The translations under genes were made by a program, and so were the position numbers. Source: Alphaproteobacteria bacterium UBA3612 (GTDB lineage: Bacteria; Pseudomonadota; Alphaproteobacteria; Sphingomonadales; Sphingomonadaceae). From it: DNA of 64,000 nucleotides. The notes below the pieces were generated by a model. That model ran no database searches. It was not told where the DNA came from and was given only the letters and a program-made list of their open reading frames with translations. This document shows, one piece after another, positions 7,626 to 16,446 of the stretch (positions are counted from its first letter, which is position 1; each line of letters opens with the position of its first letter). The stretch lies in NCBI GenBank assembly GCA_002375465.1, contig DFLT01000007.1:62001-126000 (forward strand). The letters run 5' to 3'.

Positions 7626-8606
7626 ATGGACCGCCTGTTCGTCGCCTTGGTTCTTGCGCTATCGTCCGCAAATGTCGCCGCCGGCCCCGTGTCCCCCTCA
7701 GAATATTCTTTTGAGACGAAGGTCATCCAGCTTCCGGAAGGCTCCCGTCCCCATGATGCCGCTCCCGGTCGGCCTGGCGAAATCTGGTACACGGCGCAAC
7801 GTCAGGGCGCACTCGGCATCGTCGACATCGATAGCTGGACGTTCCGACAAGTACCCCTCGGTAAGGATTCTGCCCCTCATGGCGTCGTTCTTGGACCCCA
7901 GGGCAAGGCGTGGATCACTGATGGCGGACAAAATGCGATTGTACGCTATGATCCCGCGAGCGAGGCGATCGATGTTTGGGAGCTGCCCGAAGAAAGCGGC
8001 TATGCCAATCTCAACACCGGCGCCTTCGATGCCGACGGTGTTCACTGGTTTACCGGCCAGAACGGCATCTACGGAAAGGTGGATACGTCCGGGGTCATGG
8101 AAGTTTTTGCAGACCCGGAAGGGCGCGGCCCCTATGGCATCGACGATACTCCCGATGGCGAGATCTGGTATGTGTCGCTTGCCGGAAGCCACTTGGCAAA
8201 GGTGAATCGCGAAACCGGCAGCGTCACCTTGATCGAACCTCCGCATGAAGGGGCGGGTCTGCGCCGCGTGTGGGCCGATTCCGCCGGCGATCTGTGGATC
8301 AGCGGCTGGAACAGCGGCAAACTCTACCGCTACCGCCCGACCGATAATCAGTGGGCCAGCTTCGATCTGCCAGGTGACCAACCGAAAGCCTACGCAGTCT
8401 ATGTCGATGAACGTGACGATGTATGGGTGACGGACTTTACCAGCAACCATACACTGGTTTTCGACCCTGAGAGCGAACGTTGGATCGCGACGATCCCCGG
8501 CAGCGGCCCCAATGCCAATGTGCGTCAGATATTGGGCCGCGGGGATCAGGTCTACCTTCCTGAATCCGGTACGGACAGGCTGATGATGGTGACGGTCGGG
8601 AATTGA
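7626..8606 (+). CDS. Secreted Vgb-like beta-propeller protein
   Basis: 326 residues. The signal peptide covers about residues 1-19 (LALSSANVAA). The mature part is built from repeated blades of the form HGVVLGPQGKAWITD, YGIDDTPDGEIWYV and YAVYVDERDDVWVTD, typical of the virginiamycin B lyase-like / NHL-type propellers. The lyase family's catalytic Glu-x-His pair in a late blade is not evident, so antibiotic lyase activity is doubtful. It overlaps a c-type cytochrome gene by four bases (TTGA), so the two probably act together in the periplasm, perhaps as a redox pair. The substrate is unknown. Confidence 0.8.
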   Translation: MDRLFVALVLALSSANVAAGPVSPSEYSFETKVIQLPEGSRPHDAAPGRPGEIWYTAQRQGALGIVDIDSWTFRQVPLGKDSAPHGVVLGPQGKAWITDGGQNAIVRYDPASEAIDVWELPEESGYANLNTGAFDADGVHWFTGQNGIYGKVDTSGVMEVFADPEGRGPYGIDDTPDGEIWYVSLAGSHLAKVNRETGSVTLIEPPHEGAGLRRVWADSAGDLWISGWNSGKLYRYRPTDNQWASFDLPGDQPKAYAVYVDERDDVWVTDFTSNHTLVFDPESERWIATIPGSGPNANVRQILGRGDQVYLPESGTDRLMMVTVGN

Positions 8607-9004
8607 AGGGGACAGCGGCCCTCGTGCTGGCCGCAGGTGTGATCGCCTCGCTGGTCGCGCCTTCGATCAGCAGTGCACGGGGCGGAGGTCCTGCCGAGCG
8701 CAACTTAGGCGAACGGGCATTCCAAAAATGCTATGCCTGCCACACGCTGGATGAGAGCAATGTCGCCTTGCAGGGCCCTGCGTTGAACGACATCGTCGGG
8801 CGGGCGGTGGCTGCCGAGCCTGATTTTTCCTACTCCCCGGCGATCCTTAGTTATGCTCAGCGACAGCCGCGCTGGACGCGTGAGGCACTGGATGCATTTC
8901 TTGCCGATCCGCAAGGCGTGGTGCCGGACAATGACATGGGATTTTTTGGGATTAGCGATGAGGCCGAGCGTACCGCGCTGATCAATTATCTTGCGACGCG
9001 CTGA
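8603..9004 (+). CDS. c-type cytochrome, periplasmic
   Basis: 133 residues with a signal peptide (about residues 1-28) and one haem-binding CYACH motif. A distal Met ligand is probably in DNDMGFFG. The layout (AFQKCYACH, then GPALNDIVGR, then FLADPQG and a final helix) is that of class I, cytochrome c2-like soluble proteins. The only in-frame start near the signal peptide is TTG at 8603, which overlaps the stop of the propeller gene; translational coupling is likely. It would carry electrons for or from the upstream propeller protein; this is inferred only from gene order. Confidence 0.85.
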   Translation: MKGTAALVLAAGVIASLVAPSISSARGGGPAERNLGERAFQKCYACHTLDESNVALQGPALNDIVGRAVAAEPDFSYSPAILSYAQRQPRWTREALDAFLADPQGVVPDNDMGFFGISDEAERTALINYLATR

Positions 9005-9018
9005 CCGCCTGCCTCCTG

Positions 9019-9516
9019 TCAGGGGCGCTTTCCTTTGCCCGATGGCCAGGTCTTCCGTGCGAAGCGGTTGTCGAGTGACCAGCGACCGGACCCGGAAAAC
9101 AGCAGGAAGAGCGCGCCCATCAGCATCGCCCAATCGGTGCGCGTTTCATGGGTGAAGCTTAGAAAACCGTAACGGTCGAGTTCGCGCAAACTGAAGATTC
9201 CCCATTCCCGTCCAAGCAGGATCGGAATCTTGGTGGAGAGAATCGCAACGAGCATGATGACGATGATCGGTAGTGCTGCGACGCGCGAGGCATAGCCGAC
9301 TAGAAAGAGAATACCCGCGCTCAGTTCGAGCCAGCCCACCAGCGGGCCAAAGAATTCAGGCCACGGAATGCCGATCTTCGTAAAGCGACCAGTGCCCAGA
9401 ATATCGGCATGGGTCAGCTTTTGCAGGCCTTCGGGGATGAAAACACCCGCCAGAGACAGGCGAATGAAGATCGACCACACGGCTTCGCCCGGCGATAGCC
9501 ACCAGCTAATTTTCAT
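9019..9516 (-). CDS. DoxX family membrane protein
   Basis: 165 residues with four hydrophobic segments and the DoxX-type N-terminal pattern (RLSLAGVFIPEGLQKLTH). DoxX family proteins are small quinone- or redox-linked membrane proteins with mostly unassigned roles. It starts inside the end of the permease gene (11-base overlap, 9506-9516), so it is co-translated with it. It is convergent with the cytochrome gene, with only 14 bases between stops. Confidence 0.85.
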   Translation of the reverse strand: MKISWWLSPGEAVWSIFIRLSLAGVFIPEGLQKLTHADILGTGRFTKIGIPWPEFFGPLVGWLELSAGILFLVGYASRVAALPIIVIMLVAILSTKIPILLGREWGIFSLRELDRYGFLSFTHETRTDWAMLMGALFLLFSGSGRWSLDNRFARKTWPSGKGKRP

Positions 9517-10825
9517 CGATCTTGTCTCCCTTTGATCTCCACCGGGCCGGCGCGCCAGCTTTGAAGGCCAATCCGGCGGCGATCAACCCGAGGCCTAGCA
9601 CCCAGATACCCACCGGCACCCAGAAGGCGAGGAAGGTGCAGGCGGCGAGCCCAATCAGCGGAACCCATTTTGGATAGAGCCGCTGTTCGTCGGGCAGGCG
9701 CAGCGCCGCCAGATTGGTGATCGCGTAATATATCAGTACAGTGAACGCGCTAAAGGCCCACACCGTCTCGACGCTGCCGATAGCTGCGAGGCCCGCCACC
9801 AGCGCCCCCACCACCAGGATGGCGGGGGCTGGCTCGGCCCCCTCCGCGGAAACGCGGCCGAACAGCGGCGGGATATCGCCGCGCCGTCCCATGGCGAGAA
9901 CCACTCGCGACAGGCCCAGGATCAGGTTTAACAGCACGCCAAGCATGGCCGTAATCGCCCCGATACCGACAAGAAGAGCGAGCGCAGGAGAGCCCATTGC
10001 GTTTGCGGCGATGTGCAGGGTCGTCGCCTGTCTTTCGGGTGCATCGGCAAAGACACTTGTTCCGACAGTGCCGACCACCACCGCTGCCACGCCGATGTAA
10101 AGCATCGCGGTAACCATCAGCGTGACGATGATCGCCCGGGGGATCGTACGTCGAGGCTGTCGGACTTCTTCCCCTAGCGTTGCGATGCGGCCATAGCCGG
10201 TGAAGGCGACGAACATTAACGCGGCCGAATAGAGAAATGCTGACGCACCCGGCGCATCGCGTGGATCGAAGAATGGCACCCAATTGGGGTTACCGGCAGC
10301 AAGCGCGCGAGGTGCCCCGAACAGGATGAACCCGCACAGTGCTACGAGCGTGATCGAGACGATCGTGATGTTGACCCAGCTCGACCGCCTGATCCCACCG
10401 AGGACCAGCAAGGTGAAAAGTGCGACCGCTCCGACACCAACATATGGGATCGCTTCCGGCTGGCCGCCCACCAGCGGTAGGGCGTAACCCGCGAAGCCCA
10501 ACGCGGCGGTCGCAGCCGAGGCCGATTTGGCGCAGAGGAACATCCATCCCGCAGTAAAACCGAGGCGGGGGTGGAGATAATGATAGCCATATTCATAGGT
10601 GCCGCCACTGACCGGGTGGCTGGCCGCTAGCTGCGCGCTTGAAAGTGCGTTGCAGGTGGCGACCAGCGCAGCAAGTACGATTGCAAGGATAACCGCTGGG
10701 CCGGTCACCCCGGCGGCAATTCCGATGCTAACAAAAACCCCGGTGCCGATCATCGAGCCCAAGCCCATCATGATCGCGCCGCCCAAACCCAGGTCGCGCG
10801 AAAGCCGGTTTTGGACTTTAGCCAT
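9506..10825 (-). CDS. APC family amino acid permease
   Basis: 439 residues, about twelve membrane segments. The first segment carries the APC superfamily pattern GLGSMIGTGVFVSIGIAAG and the second half has the usual GYGRIATLGEEVRQPRRTIP loop. Cytoplasmic-membrane transporter, probably for an amino acid or polyamine; the substrate is not predictable. The C-terminal end is basic (ARWRSKGDKIDEN). The gene leads a two-gene unit with DoxX. The ATG at 10825 starts with MAKVQNRLSRDLGLGGA, the usual N-terminus of the family. Confidence 0.9.
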   Translation of the reverse strand: MAKVQNRLSRDLGLGGAIMMGLGSMIGTGVFVSIGIAAGVTGPAVILAIVLAALVATCNALSSAQLAASHPVSGGTYEYGYHYLHPRLGFTAGWMFLCAKSASAATAALGFAGYALPLVGGQPEAIPYVGVGAVALFTLLVLGGIRRSSWVNITIVSITLVALCGFILFGAPRALAAGNPNWVPFFDPRDAPGASAFLYSAALMFVAFTGYGRIATLGEEVRQPRRTIPRAIIVTLMVTAMLYIGVAAVVVGTVGTSVFADAPERQATTLHIAANAMGSPALALLVGIGAITAMLGVLLNLILGLSRVVLAMGRRGDIPPLFGRVSAEGAEPAPAILVVGALVAGLAAIGSVETVWAFSAFTVLIYYAITNLAALRLPDEQRLYPKWVPLIGLAACTFLAFWVPVGIWVLGLGLIAAGLAFKAGAPARWRSKGDKIDEN

Positions 10826-10935
10826 GCGGAAAAGCCATATTCGAGCTTAGCCACCTCCAAAACCCTATTATCACTGAGACCAGCCGCCATTACCTGTTGG
10901 TTCGCAATTGCAGGCCCTCATGCTATGCTGGCCGC

Positions 10936-11988
10936 ATGTCGCTGCTGGAAAGCATTGGAATTCCGCTCCCAATCATACAGGCGCCGATGGCTGGCGTGTC
11001 GACCCCCCAACTTGCCGCTGCCGTCAGCAATGCGGGCGCGCTGGGTTCGATAGGTGTTGGCGCGGCCGGTGCCTGCCGCGCACGGGAAATGATCACTGGC
11101 GTTCGGGCCCTTTGCACCCGGCCATTCAACGTCAACGTCTTCGTTCATCAGCCAATGCAGCAGAATGTCGCCCGTGAACAGGCATGGCTCTCGGCGATGG
11201 CGCCCCTGTTCGACAGCTGCGGTGCGCAGCCCCCGACAGCGCTTCGTCCGATCTACAAAAGTTTCATTGAGGACGACGAGATGCTGGCAGTGCTGATCGA
11301 TACAGCGCCAGCGATCGTCAGCTTTCACTTCGGTCTGCCCGATGCCAAACGGATCAATGCGCTGAAGAATGTCGGCTGCATGCTGCTGGCGACTGCCACA
11401 AACCTTGACGAGGCGATTGCCGCGACGAAGGCAGGGATCGACGCAGTTGTGGCTCAGGGATGGGAAGCTGGTGGCCATCGCGGCGTTTTCGATCCGGACG
11501 CGTCTGACGGTTGCCTCGGTACAATGGCGCTGACCCGCTTGCTGGTGCAGCGATGTGGCTTACCGGTCATCGCGGCGGGCGGAATCATGGACGGCCAAGG
11601 CATCCGCGCTGCGCTTGATCTTGGCGCTATGGCCGTACAATTGGGGACCGCCTTCGTCGCCTGTCCTGAAAGCAGTGCCGATACCTCCTATCGCCAAGCG
11701 CTTGCCGGTCCTGCCGCCATGAACACGGTCATGACCTCCGCAATTTCCGGGCGGCCAGCACGGGGCTTATCCAATTGTTTTACGCAATGGGGCGACAGTG
11801 TCGGCCTGCCGCACCCCGGCTATCCCATGACTTATGACGCGGGCAAGGCGCTGATCGCGGCGGCCAAGGCAGCAGGTGAGACCGGCTACGCCGCCCACTG
11901 GGCGGGACAAGGCGCACCGCTGTCTCGTCACTTGCCAGCCGCCAAACTCGTCGCCCTTCTGGCTGCCGAGATGTCTCCCCGGAAGTGA
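10936..11988 (+). CDS. Nitronate monooxygenase family protein
   Basis: 350 residues, TIM-barrel FMN enzyme of the 2-nitropropane dioxygenase / nitronate monooxygenase family, which oxidises alkyl nitronates. Visible motifs are IIQAPMAGVSTPQLAAAVS at the N-terminus (FMN-binding first strand), AQGWEAGGHRG with the catalytic His, and VIAAGGIMDGQGIRAAL for phosphate binding. Length fits class I enzymes. ATG 10936 begins right at the conserved core, so the longer frame from 10897 is not used. It is divergent from the permease at 10825. Some members act on other substrates, so the exact reaction is open. Confidence 0.9.
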   Translation: MSLLESIGIPLPIIQAPMAGVSTPQLAAAVSNAGALGSIGVGAAGACRAREMITGVRALCTRPFNVNVFVHQPMQQNVAREQAWLSAMAPLFDSCGAQPPTALRPIYKSFIEDDEMLAVLIDTAPAIVSFHFGLPDAKRINALKNVGCMLLATATNLDEAIAATKAGIDAVVAQGWEAGGHRGVFDPDASDGCLGTMALTRLLVQRCGLPVIAAGGIMDGQGIRAALDLGAMAVQLGTAFVACPESSADTSYRQALAGPAAMNTVMTSAISGRPARGLSNCFTQWGDSVGLPHPGYPMTYDAGKALIAAAKAAGETGYAAHWAGQGAPLSRHLPAAKLVALLAAEMSPRK

Positions 11989-12123
11989 GCCAAGCGGCAT
12001 AATCGAATCTGCTAAGCGCAGAGGAGCGCGCGTTGCTGATCATATATCGGCGGACTAGAAGGACAGTTTGTTTCCGTTTTCTACTCAAGGGAGTTGAACG
12101 GCAAGGATAGGGCGGCTGCTGTC

Positions 12124-13278
12124 ATGGAACTGATCGACTTCGACCATGCCGCGTTTCTGCGCGACCATTGGCAGCGGGCGCCGCTTCTGATCCGAAATCC
12201 GTGGGCGTCGTGGACCAATCCGCTTGAGCCCGATGAACTGGCGGGGCTGTCCTGCGAGAACGATATCGAGTCTCGTCTTGTCACTCGTTCCGGGACCGGC
12301 TGGAATCTCGAACATGGCCCCTTTCCTGAGAGCCGTTTCAGCCAGATGAATGAGGAAGCGTGGACGCTGCTTGTGCAGGCAGTCGACCATCACATTCCTG
12401 CCGTCGCGGCACTGCTGGAGCCATTTCGCTTCATCCCTAACTGGCGCATCGATGATGTGATGGTCAGTTATGCCGTCGATGGAGGGGGCGTCGGTCCCCA
12501 CTACGACCAGTATGACGTGTTTCTGATACAGGGACTGGGCAAGCGGCGCTGGCAATTGGGCGGTATGTGTGACGGCGCGACCAAGATGTTGCCGCATGAG
12601 GGGCTCAGGTTACTGGCAGACTTTCAGCCGGCCGAGGAATGGGTTCTGGAGCCGGGGGACATTTTGTACGTTCCGCCAGGCATTGCGCACAATGGCACGG
12701 CGGTCGGCGACGATTGCATGACCTATTCCATCGGCTTTCGCGCGCCGTCGCGGGCCGAGTTGATCGGCGGCTGGGCGGAAAGCCTGATCACAGACCTCGC
12801 TGACGATGATGACCGCTATGCCGATCCGGATCTGCAGCCGCAGGAAAACCCGGGCGAAATATCGGCTGCGGCGATTGCCCGGCTGCATGAGATGATCATG
12901 GAAAGGGCGCAGGACCGCCGCATGTTCGCGCGCGCTTTCGGGGAATATAGTACCGCGCCCAAGGATCCCGACGTCGATTGGCGACCTGATCAGCCGGTCA
13001 ATGCGGCAGACGTCCGCCTTCATATGGCGGAAGGGGCCGCGTTGATAAGAAATCCGGCAAGCCGCTTTTCCTATGTGCGCGAGGGATCGTCGTCCGTTCT
13101 GTTCTTCGCGGATGGCCGGTGCTTTCCTTGCACGGGCGGAGTTGCGGAATTCGCGGAGGAAATCTGCGCGCGTCAAAGACTGATGCCCGCCCCGGATCAG
13201 TCCGACTTCCAACAGACGGTGGACCTGATTGTCGAACTGTTCAATCAGGGCAGCATCACGTTCGATTTGCGCGATTAG
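12124..13278 (+). CDS. JmjC-type cupin, RoxA/YcfD-like ribosomal protein hydroxylase
   Basis: 384 residues. It is a 2-oxoglutarate/Fe(II) oxygenase of the JmjC cupin group. The iron site reads H126-x-D128 (GPHYDQYDVF) and H189 (GIAHNGTA). The N-terminal DHWQRAPLLIRN is the classic opening of YcfD/RoxA, which hydroxylates an arginine in ribosomal protein L16. The C-terminal third is the winged-helix-like part of that family. ATG 12124 is chosen because MELIDFDHAAFL precedes the conserved opening; the frame extends further up without conservation. It overlaps by 23 bases the convergent RluE-like gene, another ribosome modifier. Confidence 0.88.
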   Translation: MELIDFDHAAFLRDHWQRAPLLIRNPWASWTNPLEPDELAGLSCENDIESRLVTRSGTGWNLEHGPFPESRFSQMNEEAWTLLVQAVDHHIPAVAALLEPFRFIPNWRIDDVMVSYAVDGGGVGPHYDQYDVFLIQGLGKRRWQLGGMCDGATKMLPHEGLRLLADFQPAEEWVLEPGDILYVPPGIAHNGTAVGDDCMTYSIGFRAPSRAELIGGWAESLITDLADDDDRYADPDLQPQENPGEISAAAIARLHEMIMERAQDRRMFARAFGEYSTAPKDPDVDWRPDQPVNAADVRLHMAEGAALIRNPASRFSYVREGSSSVLFFADGRCFPCTGGVAEFAEEICARQRLMPAPDQSDFQQTVDLIVELFNQGSITFDLRD

Positions 13279-13831
13279 GCGGAGGGGCGGCCGCCTCTCT
13301 CCACTCTCCGGGGGCAAGGCCCTCCAGCGTCCAGTCGCCAACCGACCAGCGTACCAGCCTAAGCACCGGATAGCCGACCGCCGCCATCATCCTGCGCACC
13401 TGCCGGTTGCGGCCCTGGCGGATCGTCATCCGCAGCCAGCTGTCGGGAACGGTCTTGCGCACCCGGATGGGCGGGTTGCGTGGCCAAAGGTCTGGTGCGG
13501 CGATGGGCTCTACCTTGGCCGGTTGCGTCATGCCGTCCTTTAGCGTGATGCCTTTCCGCAGCGGGGCGAGATCCAGCTCTTCCGGCTGACCTTCCACTTG
13601 CACCAGATAGGTCTTCGGCAGTTTAAACCGGGGATCTGCGATCCGCGTCTGCAGGCGACCATCATCGCAAAGCAGGAGCAGGCCTTCGCTGTCGCGATCG
13701 AGCCGACCCGCCGGATAGACGCCTGGTACGGCAATATAGTCGGACAGGGTTGCGCGTGCGGTTTCCATGCTTCGGTCGGTAAACTGGGACAGCACGCCGA
13801 ACGGTTTATTGAACGAGATCAAGCGTGTCAC
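13256..13831 (-). CDS. RluE-like 23S rRNA pseudouridine synthase
   Basis: 191 residues, RsuA/RluB/E/F family. The catalytic Asp lies in AGRLDRDSEGLLLL near residue 45, followed by the family blocks LPKTYLVQVEG and RQGRNRQVRRMMAAVGYPVLRLVR. The S4 domain present in RsuA and RluB is missing, as in RluE. RluE makes pseudouridine 2457 in E. coli 23S rRNA. The assignment to RluE rather than another small member rests on length and motif spacing. The last 23 bases overlap the convergent RoxA-like gene. Confidence 0.88.
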   Translation of the reverse strand: MTRLISFNKPFGVLSQFTDRSMETARATLSDYIAVPGVYPAGRLDRDSEGLLLLCDDGRLQTRIADPRFKLPKTYLVQVEGQPEELDLAPLRKGITLKDGMTQPAKVEPIAAPDLWPRNPPIRVRKTVPDSWLRMTIRQGRNRQVRRMMAAVGYPVLRLVRWSVGDWTLEGLAPGEWREAAAPPPNRANRT

Positions 13832-14247
13832 GGGCCGGGCCTGATTGGTAGGTAGCTCATCGAAGGGTGCTTTCTTGTACGTAGAATGTGCGGACGCTTC
13901 TTATTGGCGCCTGGGTCGCGGGGTTGCCTGGGCAGGCAGACCTTTAAGTGCGTCCCCAGATATTGACTTGCCAGGGACGGGCGAAGTGCCGTCGCAGCCG
14001 CAGCGTGAATTGCGTTCCCGCCCGACATGCATGTTGTTTATAGATCTTGTTTGTTTTTCACGGAACACGGAAGTAGCTTGCGAATACAAAGCCGTGGCTG
14101 GATCAGCCATTTCACTCCGATCCGCTGGATGTGGGATCTGTTTCCGTCTGAAATATGCCGCCCCGATGTAGAGTTCGAACATATGACTTATCCGTCAATT
14201 TGTTGGGTATGGCGTGCATCGCATTACTGGCTGCCGGGTGAGTGAGC
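13832..14247. other. Gene-free stretch upstream of hybrid kinase gene
   Basis: 416 bases. Short open frames exist on both strands but have no protein-like composition or RBS. The only symmetric element noted is GCCTG-GG-CAGGC near 13925-13936. It separates the divergent RluE-like and kinase genes and must contain both promoters; no consensus promoter is recognised. Confidence 0.5.
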
Positions 14248-16422
14248 ATGAAGATCGATCCCGAAGAAACGTCCCGCCGGTTCGACGCCATCCTGAACAA
14301 TACGCGCGAGGCGGTGTTCCTGATGAACGAAGACCAGCACTGTATATATGCCAATGCCGCCGCTGAAGAACTGACGGGCTATGCCTTTGCCGAGATGCAG
14401 GGGCGCCCGCTGCATGATGTGGTCCACCACAAGAGGCCAGATGGTTCGCATTATCCATTGGAAGAATGCCCGATCGACCGGGCATTTCCGAAGCGTGCCC
14501 AAATGTCCGGCGAAGAAGTGTTCGTCCGGCCGGACGGGTCATTCTATCCTGTCGCCTTCACTGCGAGCCCGGTTCTCGATGAGGAACGCCGCCCGATCGG
14601 GACGGTGATCGAAGCGCGAAATATTGCGGAGGAAAAGGCACGGGACGCCGCCTTGCGCGAGGAAACGCGGACCCTGGAAACGCTGAATCGCGTCGGTGCG
14701 GCTCTGGCAAGCGAGCTGGATCTGGAGCGGGTCGTACAGATGGTGACCGACGCGGGCGTTGAACTGACCGGTGCCAAATTCGGCGCATATTTCCACAATG
14801 TCATGGACGAGAGTGGAGAGCGCCTGTCGCTATACACCCTGTCGGGTGCCAGCTATGCCGATTTCGAACATCTGGGCAGGCCGAGGCCGACTGCGGTTTT
14901 CGGCCCCACTTTTCGCAATGAAGGTGCCGTTCGCTCCGACGATATTCTGGCCGATCCGCGCTATGGCAAAAGTGCGCCCGACCACGGCATGCCGGAGGGG
15001 CATCTGCCGGTAAGAAGCTATCTGGGGGTTTCGGTCGTTTCCCGCTTCGGCAAGGTTTTGGGTGGGCTGATCTTTGGCCATCCGAAGCCCGGCCGCTTCA
15101 CACAGCGGCACGAACAATTGATGCTTGGTATCGCGTCCCAGGCGGCAATCGCCATCGACAATGCGCGGCTTTATCTTGAGGCTCAGCAGGCAAACGAAAT
15201 GCTGGAACAACGGGTCAAGGAGCGCACCGCCGAGCTGGAGAGCGCGCATGAGCAGTTGCGGCAATCACAGAAGATGGAAGCAGTTGGCCAGTTGACCGGC
15301 GGCATCGCGCATGATTTCAACAATCTTCTGACCGGCGTCATTGGATCGCTGGAAATGATGCAGCGCAAGGTTGCGAAGGGCGAGACGGACAAGGTCGGGC
15401 GGTATGTCGCCACCGCGATGACGGCGGCGGATCGCGCGGCGGCGCTGACGCACCGGCTGCTTGCCTTTTCACGCCGCCAGCCGCTTGCTCCGAAGCCGGT
15501 CAACGCCAACAAGCTCGTCACCGGAATGGAAGAACTGCTTCGCCGGACCATAGGGGAGGCGATCCGACTGGAGATCGTGACCGCGGCAGGGCTGTGGCAG
15601 ACGCTTTGCGATCCGCACCAATTGGAAAGTGCGATCCTTAATCTGGCCATCAATGCCCGCGACGCCATGGCCAAGGGCGGGACGCTGACGATTGAGACCT
15701 GCAATGCTCATCTCGATGAAGCCTTTGCGGCGATGAGCCGGGATGTGCGACCAGGCAAATATGTCTGCATCAGTGTAACCGACACGGGCACAGGCATGAC
15801 CCCCGACGTCATCGAAAAGGCCTTCGACCCGTTTTTCACGACGAAGCCCATTGGTCAGGGGACGGGCTTGGGACTGTCCATGATTTATGGTTTCGCGCGA
15901 CAGTCGGAAGGTTATGCGAAAATCTATTCGGAGGCCGGCGAAGGGACGACGATAAAATTATTTCTGCCCCGCCATCAGGGAGAAAGCGACGAGCCAGAGC
16001 CGGCGTCGCACGGCCTGAGCAAGGAGAATCGCAGCGAGAATGGCGAGGTCGTTCTGGTCGTCGAAGACGAGGTTGCCGTGCGTGACCTGGTTGTGGATGT
16101 TCTGGAAGAACTGGGTTACCGCGCCATTCAGGCGAACGATGGCCCCTCCGGACTGAAGCTGCTGGAATCCGATCTACGGATCGATCTTCTGGTAACGGAT
16201 ATTGGACTGCCGGGCCTGAATGGGCGGGAACTGGCGGATCACGCCCGCCAGCTTCGCCCTGCCTTGCGGGTGCTGTTCATGACCGGTTACGCTGGCAATG
16301 CGGTGATTGCGAACGGCCTTTTGGAAGAAGGTATGCAAATGATCACCAAGCCCTTCGCGATCGATACACTGGCAAACCGGATCCGGGGCATGATCGAGAC
16401 CGATACGGACGCCACGGCATAA
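14248..16422 (+). CDS. Hybrid histidine kinase (PAS-GAF-HisKA-HATPase-REC)
   Basis: 724 residues, no membrane segments, so a soluble sensor. Order: PAS (about 8-130), GAF (about 150-310), coiled coil, HisKA with phospho-His H355 in GGIAHDFNNLLTG, HATPase (N box ILNLAINARDAM, G boxes TGTGMTPDV and GTGLGLSMIYGF), and a receiver domain with D651 (LLVTDIGLPGLNG). It belongs to the HDFNNLLT group of kinases. GTG 14242 is possible, but ATG 14248 has GGGTGAG at good distance. It is convergent with a longer paralogue at 16447-19293, whose kinase and receiver parts are closely alike, pointing to a duplication. Confidence 0.9.
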   Translation: MKIDPEETSRRFDAILNNTREAVFLMNEDQHCIYANAAAEELTGYAFAEMQGRPLHDVVHHKRPDGSHYPLEECPIDRAFPKRAQMSGEEVFVRPDGSFYPVAFTASPVLDEERRPIGTVIEARNIAEEKARDAALREETRTLETLNRVGAALASELDLERVVQMVTDAGVELTGAKFGAYFHNVMDESGERLSLYTLSGASYADFEHLGRPRPTAVFGPTFRNEGAVRSDDILADPRYGKSAPDHGMPEGHLPVRSYLGVSVVSRFGKVLGGLIFGHPKPGRFTQRHEQLMLGIASQAAIAIDNARLYLEAQQANEMLEQRVKERTAELESAHEQLRQSQKMEAVGQLTGGIAHDFNNLLTGVIGSLEMMQRKVAKGETDKVGRYVATAMTAADRAAALTHRLLAFSRRQPLAPKPVNANKLVTGMEELLRRTIGEAIRLEIVTAAGLWQTLCDPHQLESAILNLAINARDAMAKGGTLTIETCNAHLDEAFAAMSRDVRPGKYVCISVTDTGTGMTPDVIEKAFDPFFTTKPIGQGTGLGLSMIYGFARQSEGYAKIYSEAGEGTTIKLFLPRHQGESDEPEPASHGLSKENRSENGEVVLVVEDEVAVRDLVVDVLEELGYRAIQANDGPSGLKLLESDLRIDLLVTDIGLPGLNGRELADHARQLRPALRVLFMTGYAGNAVIANGLLEEGMQMITKPFAIDTLANRIRGMIETDTDATA

Positions 16423-16446
16423 GACGCGCTGAGATCGTGCTGCCGC

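Noticed and set aside
13845..14171. 108-codon forward frame in the gap before the hybrid kinase
   Set aside because: No RBS, no recognisable fold, mixed Cys/Trp-rich composition unlike the neighbours.
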